A stretch of DNA of 10,403 bases from Anaerolineae bacterium (GTDB lineage: Bacteria; Chloroflexota; Anaerolineae; B4-G1). Positions 5,863-10,403 of the stretch are shown here, in pieces. The position numbers and the translations under genes are program-made. The stretch covers positions 1 through 10,403 of the forward strand of contig JAUWOI010000107.1 of assembly GCA_030612185.1 (NCBI GenBank), written 5' to 3'. Numbering within the stretch: position 1 is the stretch's first letter; each line of letters begins with the position of its first letter. The notes under the pieces were generated by a model, which was given only the letters and a program-made list of their open reading frames with translations, was not told where the DNA came from and did no database searches.

Positions 5863-7975
5863 AGATAACGTTCAGGCGCGCGTGAACCGCTGGGAACGGG
5901 GGGCGCTGGTGGGACTCTTTCTGCTGGCCTTCATCCCTCGCGCTGTCTACCCGGTCTCCCGACCCCTCCAGTGGTACTTCCGCTCGGCGCAATTCTTCCA
6001 GGCGGTGCTGCACGGCGACTGGGCAGGCACCCTCTTCTCCGAGCACCCCGGCGTGACGGTGATGTGGCTTTCGGGAGCGGCGCTGTGGGGCTGGTATGCG
6101 CTGCAATCGTTCCTCGGACTGAACCCACCCGCGCCGTTGGAGACGGAGGGATACGCCTTCGCTGACCGGGTAGCGGTGGGGATACTCCCACTGGCATTGA
6201 TCGTCGCGCTAGGCATCCTTTGGGGTTGGGTACTCCTGCGCCGCCTGTTCGACCGCCGGGTAGCGTGGGTGGCGGCGCTCCTGTGGGCACTCGATCCCTT
6301 CTACCTGGCCAACTCCAAGTTGCTCCACCTGGATGCCACCCTCTCCACGTTGATGATTCTTTCGGCCTTGTGTATGCTGGTCTACCTGCGGGAGCACTGC
6401 TTGCGGCAACTGGTGACATCGGCGATCCTGGCCGGCCTGGCCCTGCTTACCAAGACCTCCGCCCTCTTCCTCGTCCCCTTCCTGGCCCTCTGCCTCCTGA
6501 CCGACCTGCTCCGCCATCCGCAATCTGCAATCTCGAATTTGCGATCTGCAATCTACAATTGTTCATTGTTCATTGCTTCATTGTTCATTGTCTGCTTCGT
6601 CCTCTGGCCCTCGCTGTGGGTGCAGCCGGCCGCCAGCCTCGACTTGGTCATCCAGCAGGGAGTGCTCCTGCACGCGGGCGGCCCCCGCGACCAGCCACTT
6701 CTCTACCGGGGCGTGCTGGCGGTGCAGAACCCCGGCCCCCGCTTTTACCTGGACGTTCTGCTCTTCCGCACTACCTTCATGACGCTTCCTTTCGCTCTCT
6801 TTGGGCTGATCTCGGCGTGGGTGCGAAGACGGGAAGAGCGGCTCTCTATCCTGCTCCTGGGCGGATTCGGACTGTTCTACATCGCGCAGATGTCGCTGGG
6901 GGGCTGGAAAGACGGGCGGTACATGCTCCCCGTCCTGCTCGTGCTCGACGTGCTGGCCGCCATCGGCCTGCTCTGGTGGACCGACCGCGTCTACGGGATG
7001 ATGCGCTTGCCTTCGCTTCCCCTGGTCTGTCTGCTGCTGATGGTTCAGGCCGCCGTCGTGCTTCCTCATCATCCCTACTACGGCACCCACTACAACGTAC
7101 TGCTGGGCGGCCCCCGGGCGGCGCTGCACGTCTTCCCGCCGGCCGACTTCGGGGAGGGGCTGAACCTGGCGGGGCGGTATGTGGACGGCCAGCCTAGCGC
7201 GGAGGACTTCGTCGTCGGCACCCAATTCCTGGCCAACGAGATGCTGGCCCAGCACATCCGCGCCCCGGTCTACGACGTCACCCAGGTTGGAGAGGGAGTG
7301 GATTACCTGGTCTTCGGTGTCCAGTACACGATGCGCGGGCCGACCTACCCCCGCTGGGGGGCGCTGTGGGAGCAGACCTACAAGTTCCGGGAGCCTGAGT
7401 TCATCGCCTCCTTCGATGGCGTGCCCTACGCCTGGGTACACCGGCCTGGTGCGGAGCCTGTCATCCCACATCGGCTGAACGCCCGTCTGGGGGAGGCGGT
7501 CCGGCTGGTGGGCTACCGGTTGGCGCAAGATGAGGCCGCCCCAGGCGAAACGCTGCTTCTGACCCTTTACTGGCAGGCGGGGGAGCCGGTGAATGGAAAC
7601 TATACGGTTTTTGTTCACCTGCAAGGACCGGACGGGCGGCTGGTGGCGCAACAGGACACGCCCCCCGCGCGCGGCACCCGGCCCACGGACGGCTGGGAGG
7701 TCGGTGTGCTGGTCGAGGACCCCTACGAATTGGCTCTACCACCGGATGCCCCCTCGGGCGACTACCAGCTCAGCGTGGGGATGTACGACCCGGCGACGCT
7801 GGAGCGGCTAGCAGCGTTCGGGGCCGATACCGGGCGGTTGCCAGAGGATCGGGTGGCGCTGGCGACGGTGCAGGTGCGGCCGGCAGTCCCCTGGTGGCGC
7901 TGGGCGCTCTCAGGGACGTGGCTTGCGGTCATCGCGGCCGGAATCGTGTGGCCGTGGGTGAGGAGGCGAGAATGA
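5852..7975 (+). CDS. GT39-like membrane glycosyltransferase lacking the loop Asp-Glu pair, with C-terminal beta domain and anchor (707 aa)
   Basis: The first helix (residues 17-31) leads to a loop reading YPVSRPLQWYFRS and then SEHPGVTVMW (Glu64-His65-Pro66). The EHPG motif and following helices fit the GT39 fold, but the Asp-Glu pair of the sister proteins is replaced: VSDEKW in the 760-aa protein corresponds to VSRPLQW here. It may use another acidic residue such as Asp56 or Glu64, or be a diverged or inactive member; I cannot tell which. A composite heptamer array codes residues 224-247. HPYYGTHYNVLLGGP closes the membrane part, a soluble region follows, and the shared domain spans about 540-678 (LVGYRL, PGE, LTLYW, YTVFVHL, AQQDT). 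A last helix (about 681-703) ends in basic residues, giving a C-terminal anchor that the other complete proteins lack. The stop overlaps the next start as ATGA. Confidence 0.85.
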   Translation: MVGRDNVQARVNRWERGALVGLFLLAFIPRAVYPVSRPLQWYFRSAQFFQAVLHGDWAGTLFSEHPGVTVMWLSGAALWGWYALQSFLGLNPPAPLETEGYAFADRVAVGILPLALIVALGILWGWVLLRRLFDRRVAWVAALLWALDPFYLANSKLLHLDATLSTLMILSALCMLVYLREHCLRQLVTSAILAGLALLTKTSALFLVPFLALCLLTDLLRHPQSAISNLRSAIYNCSLFIASLFIVCFVLWPSLWVQPAASLDLVIQQGVLLHAGGPRDQPLLYRGVLAVQNPGPRFYLDVLLFRTTFMTLPFALFGLISAWVRRREERLSILLLGGFGLFYIAQMSLGGWKDGRYMLPVLLVLDVLAAIGLLWWTDRVYGMMRLPSLPLVCLLLMVQAAVVLPHHPYYGTHYNVLLGGPRAALHVFPPADFGEGLNLAGRYVDGQPSAEDFVVGTQFLANEMLAQHIRAPVYDVTQVGEGVDYLVFGVQYTMRGPTYPRWGALWEQTYKFREPEFIASFDGVPYAWVHRPGAEPVIPHRLNARLGEAVRLVGYRLAQDEAAPGETLLLTLYWQAGEPVNGNYTVFVHLQGPDGRLVAQQDTPPARGTRPTDGWEVGVLVEDPYELALPPDAPSGDYQLSVGMYDPATLERLAAFGADTGRLPEDRVALATVQVRPAVPWWRWALSGTWLAVIAAGIVWPWVRRRE
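6521..6591 (+). repeat. composite 7-bp tandem array, CAATCTN grading into TCATTGT, 10 units, coding
   Basis: Units: CAATCTG, CAATCTC, GAATTTG, CGATCTG, CAATCTA, CAATTGT, TCATTGT, TCATTGC, an 8-base TTCATTGT, TCATTGT. Two unit families are joined through the hybrid CAATTGT without losing phase. The first half codes a polar loop and the second half a hydrophobic membrane segment (residues 224-247 of the 707-aa protein). Confidence 0.92.
7961..7966 (+). promoter_or_regulatory. strong ribosome binding site fixing the start of the 760-aa gene
   Basis: AGGAGG, 5 bases before the ATG at 7972. The frame is also open from an ATG at 7894, but that lies inside the preceding gene without such a site, and the extra 26 residues do not resemble a membrane-protein start. 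Start 7972 is preferred. Confidence 0.8.
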
Positions 7976-10254
7976 GCGAGCGAACGGAACGGTCACTGCT
8001 GGCGGTGATTCTGGCACTGTTCGTGCTGCTGGGGATGACCTACAGCATCATCGTCCCACCCTTCGAGGTCTCCGACGAGAAGTGGCACTATCCCATGGTG
8101 AAATACATCGCTGACCACTGGGGCCTACCGGTGCAGGAACCAGGCGTCGAGACCCCTTGGCGACAGGAGGGCAGCCAGGCACCGCTCTACTACTTTCTCA
8201 GCGCGCTGGCGACCTGTTGGATTGATACGTCCGATATGGAGACCGTCCGCCACCTCAACCCCCACGTGGACGCCGGCGCTACCCCCGACGGCAACGTCAA
8301 TCTGGTCGTCCACAACCCCCCGCTGGAATCGTTCCCGTGGCGGGGGACGGTACTGGCGGTTCACGTCGTACGTCTGCTCTCCGTCATGATGGGGGCGGCG
8401 GCGGTCTATCTGACCTATCTCATCGTGCGCGAGGTCTTGCCCAATCGGCCTGTCCTGGCCCTGGGTGCTGCGGCAGTTCACGCCTTCACCCCAATGGTCG
8501 TATTCATCTCCGGTGCAGTCAACAACGACAACTTGATCGTGCCGTTGTGCAGCCTGGCGTTGCTGATGCTGCTGCGGCTGCTGCCAGACCCTTCGGGTTT
8601 TCCGAAACCCGGAGGGTCTCGGAGGGTGACTGTGGGCCGCTACTTGGCGCTGGGCGTGGTGCTCGGCCTAGCAGCGTTGACCAAGTCCAGTTCGCTGGCG
8701 CTGACCGTCATCACGGCACTGGTCGTCGTGGTACGGGCGGTGCGGCGGCGCTCGTGGGCCGAGTTCTTCGCCGGCGGGGCGGCGACGTTGTTGCCGTTGC
8801 TGCTCGTCGCCGGGTGGTGGTACCTGCGCAACCTGCGGCTCTACGGCGACCTCACCGGTTTTAACGCCTTCTTCGAGATTCTGGGCACGCGGGACGTACC
8901 TGCCGACCTGGCCCAGTTGTGGCGCGAGCGGTACAGTTTTGCGGCTGGCTACTGGGGCAACTTCGGCGGCATCAACGTCCCAATGCCCGCCTGGGTGTAC
9001 AGCGTGCTCAACGCACTGACCATAATCGCCGCCCTCGGCCTGATCGTCTTGCTACTCAGAAAGGTCATCGGTATGGAAGAGCATTTGTTCATTGTTCATT
9101 GTTCATTGTTCATTTGCCTCCTTTGGGGCCTCGGTGTCTTCATCCCCTGGATCGGTTGGGCCCGCGTCACCTGGTCGTCCCAGGGCCGGCTCGTTTTCCC
9201 CGCCATCTCCGTCTGGTCGCTCCTACTGGTGCTGGGACTGAGCAGTTGGTTGCCCCGCCGGTTGTTCATTGTTCATTGGTCATTGGTCATTTTCCTGTTG
9301 GCCCTGTCGGCGCTGGCTCCCTGGCTCTGGATCAACCCGGCCTACGCTCTGCCGGAACCGCTGACAGACGCACAGGTCGCCGCCATTCCTCACCGGTTAG
9401 GGACCAACTTCGGCGGGGCAATGCGGCTTCTGGGATACAGGCTGGGGACGGAACTCTCCTCCGCTTCGGGGGGGGCGGGGGGAGTAGAGCCGGGCGGGCA
9501 GGTGGAGGTGCCCCTCTACTGGGAGGCGCTGGCCCCCACCGACCGGGACTACACCGTCTTCGTGCACCTGCTGGGCAAACACGACCTGCTGGTGGCGCAG
9601 CGAGACACCTTCCCCGGTCTAGGTCTGCTTTCCACCACCTGGTTGGAGCCGGGCTTCCGCTGGGCCGACCGGTACGTCCTGCAGGTGTCCCCCACCGCCT
9701 ACACGCCCGACGTGGCCCAGGTCGAGGTGGGGCTATACGAAGCCACGAGTGGGGCGCGCCTGACCGCAAGCAGTGGCGACGACCACGTGCGCTTTGGGCA
9801 GGTCGAGGTGCGCACCCAGCCGGGCGACTATCCCAATCCCATCTCCGTCAACTTCGGCGACCAGATGGCGCTGGTGGGGTACGACCTCGACCAGCGGGCC
9901 GTGCGTCCGGGCGAGACGGTGCGCCTGACACTCTACTGGCAGGGCCTGCGGCGGATGGACGTCAACTACACCGTCTCAGTACAGTTTGTGGACAGCGATT
10001 GGGTCAAGGCAGCGCAGCAAGACACCTGGCCCGTAGGCGGCGCAGCGCCCACCTCCGCCTGGCAGACCCACGAACTGGTGGAGGACATTTACGAACTGAC
10101 CATCTTCGACGTGCCGCCTGGAGTATACGACGTGCGCCTGACCATCTACCGCTTCGACGAGGAGGGGAGCATCGTCCCCCTGCCCACTATCCCCGAGGGT
10201 GGTCGCATGCAGGCCACGCACGTGGTGTTGACACGGATGCGGGTGCGACCATGA
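7972..10254 (+). CDS. DUF2142/GT39-like GT-C membrane protein with two tandem C-terminal beta domains (760 aa)
   Basis: The protein begins MSERTERSLL, then a helix, then the first loop with PPFEVSDEKWH (Asp35, Glu36) and QAPLYYFLSALA. This arrangement is seen in DUF2142-like and GT39-like membrane proteins, so it is probably a polyprenyl-phosphate-sugar glycosyltransferase of unknown specificity. NNDNL and GLAALTKSSSLAL lie in later helices, and QGRLVFPA near the end of the membrane part. The cytoplasmic loop at residues 205-216 is coded by a 34-bp palindrome. Heptamer arrays code residues 371-382 and 431-440, both in or next to membrane helices. Two copies of the shared domain follow: about 478-606 (LLGYRL, LYWEAL, YTVFVHL) and about 624-757 (LVGYDL, LTLYWQ, YTVSVQF). 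The other complete proteins have one copy. The loop of the first copy has a glycine-rich insertion coded by a G-run (9456-9484). ATGA overlaps occur at both ends. Confidence 0.87.
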   Translation: MSERTERSLLAVILALFVLLGMTYSIIVPPFEVSDEKWHYPMVKYIADHWGLPVQEPGVETPWRQEGSQAPLYYFLSALATCWIDTSDMETVRHLNPHVDAGATPDGNVNLVVHNPPLESFPWRGTVLAVHVVRLLSVMMGAAAVYLTYLIVREVLPNRPVLALGAAAVHAFTPMVVFISGAVNNDNLIVPLCSLALLMLLRLLPDPSGFPKPGGSRRVTVGRYLALGVVLGLAALTKSSSLALTVITALVVVVRAVRRRSWAEFFAGGAATLLPLLLVAGWWYLRNLRLYGDLTGFNAFFEILGTRDVPADLAQLWRERYSFAAGYWGNFGGINVPMPAWVYSVLNALTIIAALGLIVLLLRKVIGMEEHLFIVHCSLFICLLWGLGVFIPWIGWARVTWSSQGRLVFPAISVWSLLLVLGLSSWLPRRLFIVHWSLVIFLLALSALAPWLWINPAYALPEPLTDAQVAAIPHRLGTNFGGAMRLLGYRLGTELSSASGGAGGVEPGGQVEVPLYWEALAPTDRDYTVFVHLLGKHDLLVAQRDTFPGLGLLSTTWLEPGFRWADRYVLQVSPTAYTPDVAQVEVGLYEATSGARLTASSGDDHVRFGQVEVRTQPGDYPNPISVNFGDQMALVGYDLDQRAVRPGETVRLTLYWQGLRRMDVNYTVSVQFVDSDWVKAAQQDTWPVGGAAPTSAWQTHELVEDIYELTIFDVPPGVYDVRLTIYRFDEEGSIVPLPTIPEGGRMQATHVVLTRMRVRP
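8586..8619. repeat. 34-bp palindromic (REP-like) element inside a coding sequence
   Basis: AGACCCTTCGGGTTT (8586-8600), a TCCG loop, then AAACCCGGAGGGTCT (8605-8619). The arms match at 14 of 15 positions, and the one mismatch is a possible G-U pair. In frame it codes a DPSGFPKPGGS-type peptide in a cytoplasmic loop of the 760-aa protein, unlike the hydrophobic sequence on either side. Size, symmetry and position resemble repetitive palindromic elements tolerated inside genes. There is only one copy in this window. Confidence 0.75.
9082..9116 (+). repeat. 7-bp tandem array, TCATTGT type, 5 units, coding
   Basis: CATTTGT, three TCATTGT, then TCATTTG, coding LFIVHCS-type residues 371-382 at the start of a membrane helix of the 760-aa protein. 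Confidence 0.92.
9262..9291 (+). repeat. composite 7-bp tandem array, two TTGTTCA plus two TTGGTCA, coding
   Basis: Two TTGTTCA units pass directly to two TTGGTCA units in phase and code LFIVHWSLVI (residues 431-440), a membrane helix of the 760-aa protein. It shows that the two commonest unit types here are variants of one family. Confidence 0.92.
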
Positions 10255-10403
10255 AAAAGCCAACAAAGAGCCCGTCCCCGCCTGAGCACAGTTCACGTTT
10301 CACGCAACACGTAACACGCAACACGCCTGGAGTCCCGCGCTGCGTCGCGGTGGCGTTGCTGCTCCTCTCATTCGGACTGGCACTCACCAGCGCACGGGTT
10401 AAG
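10251..10403 (+). CDS. 5' end of a sixth operon gene, probable membrane protein (partial)
   Basis: ATG at 10251 overlaps the preceding stop as ATGA, and the frame stays open for 51 codons to the window edge. Residues 1-13 are basic and proline-rich (MKKPTKSPSPPEH). A heptamer array codes residues 14-26, and a hydrophobic stretch (about residues 33-46, VALLLLSFGLALTS) looks like the first membrane helix. Position and layout suggest another GT-C protein; the short cytoplasmic tail followed by a helix parallels the 827-aa gene, where an array also sits right at the front. No family motif is reached before the edge, so no function is assigned. No clear ribosome binding site is seen, so translation probably depends on coupling. 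Confidence 0.75.
   Translation, partial: MKKPTKSPSPPEHSSRFTQHVTRNTPGVPRCVAVALLLLSFGLALTSARVK
10292..10326 (+). repeat. composite 7-bp tandem array, TTCACGN grading into AACACGN, 5 units, coding
   Basis: TTCACGT, TTCACGC, AACACGT, AACACGC, AACACGC, beginning 41 bases after the start codon of the partial sixth gene. It shares the CACG core with the array at 2411-2438. Confidence 0.88.

Noticed and set aside
6578..7651. A 357-codon minus-strand open frame opposite the 707-aa gene
   Set aside because: It is a shadow of a GC-rich gene: its product is dominated by H, Q, R and E, it has no membrane or domain pattern, and it ends exactly where a heptamer array supplies an antisense TGA.
7894..7971. 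An upstream ATG extending the 760-aa gene by 26 codons
   Set aside because: It lies within the preceding gene without a good ribosome site, whereas 7972 has AGGAGG at the right distance and forms the ATGA overlap typical of this operon.
8586..8619. Palindrome considered as a rho-independent terminator
   Set aside because: No T-run follows on either strand, and it lies in the middle of a continuous coding sequence well before the stop at 10254.

Overview
The window is one continuous plus-strand run of genes for large polytopic membrane proteins of the GT-C glycosyltransferase superfamily: GT39/PMT_2-like, DUF2142-like and GT87-like. It is high in GC except for the first 310 bases. Serial GT39-type enzymes that share one C-terminal beta-rich domain, together with tandem heptanucleotide arrays and a palindromic repeat inside reading frames, suggest a Chloroflexota genome, probably Anaerolineae or a relative. 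This assignment comes from remembered family resemblance, not from a marker gene.

Layout: 1-310 is an AT-richer element with near-perfect terminal inverted repeats (18 of 19 bases), read here as a MITE-like insertion. It abuts 321-893, the C-terminal remnant of a GT87-like glycosyltransferase that has lost its front part. Then come four full-length genes, 890-3382 (830 aa), 3379-5862 (827 aa), 5852-7975 (707 aa) and 7972-10254 (760 aa), and the first 51 codons of a sixth gene (10251 to the window end). All junctions overlap: four are the 4-base ATGA type and one overlaps by 11 bases. The genes therefore look like one transcript with coupled translation, and no promoter or terminator is visible between them. 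The 760-aa gene starts at 7972, not at the upstream ATG at 7894, because a strong AGGAGG lies 5 bases before 7972.

How the genes work together: each full-length product has an N-terminal multi-pass region with a first extracytoplasmic loop, which carries an Asp-Glu pair in three of the four. The C-terminal portion is predicted to be extracytoplasmic and ends in a common domain of about 125 residues; the 760-aa protein has two copies. By family analogy they would take sugars from polyprenyl-phosphate donors on the outer face of the membrane and build or decorate an envelope glycan, glycolipid or glycoprotein. Donor and acceptor cannot be read from the sequence.

The most striking signal is at small scale. 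Nine arrays of 7-bp tandem units (TTGTTCA, TTGGTCA, CAATCTN, TTYCACG and AACACGN types) and one array of 8-bp units lie inside the coding sequences, at least one array in each of the five genes from 890 onward. The stop-free strand of the main unit types is always the coding strand, several arrays are composites of two unit families kept in the same 7-base phase, and many supply transmembrane-helix residues. The perfect 8-unit array just after the start codon of the 827-aa gene has the geometry of a phase-variation switch. A separate 34-bp palindrome inside the 760-aa gene looks like a coding-region palindromic element.
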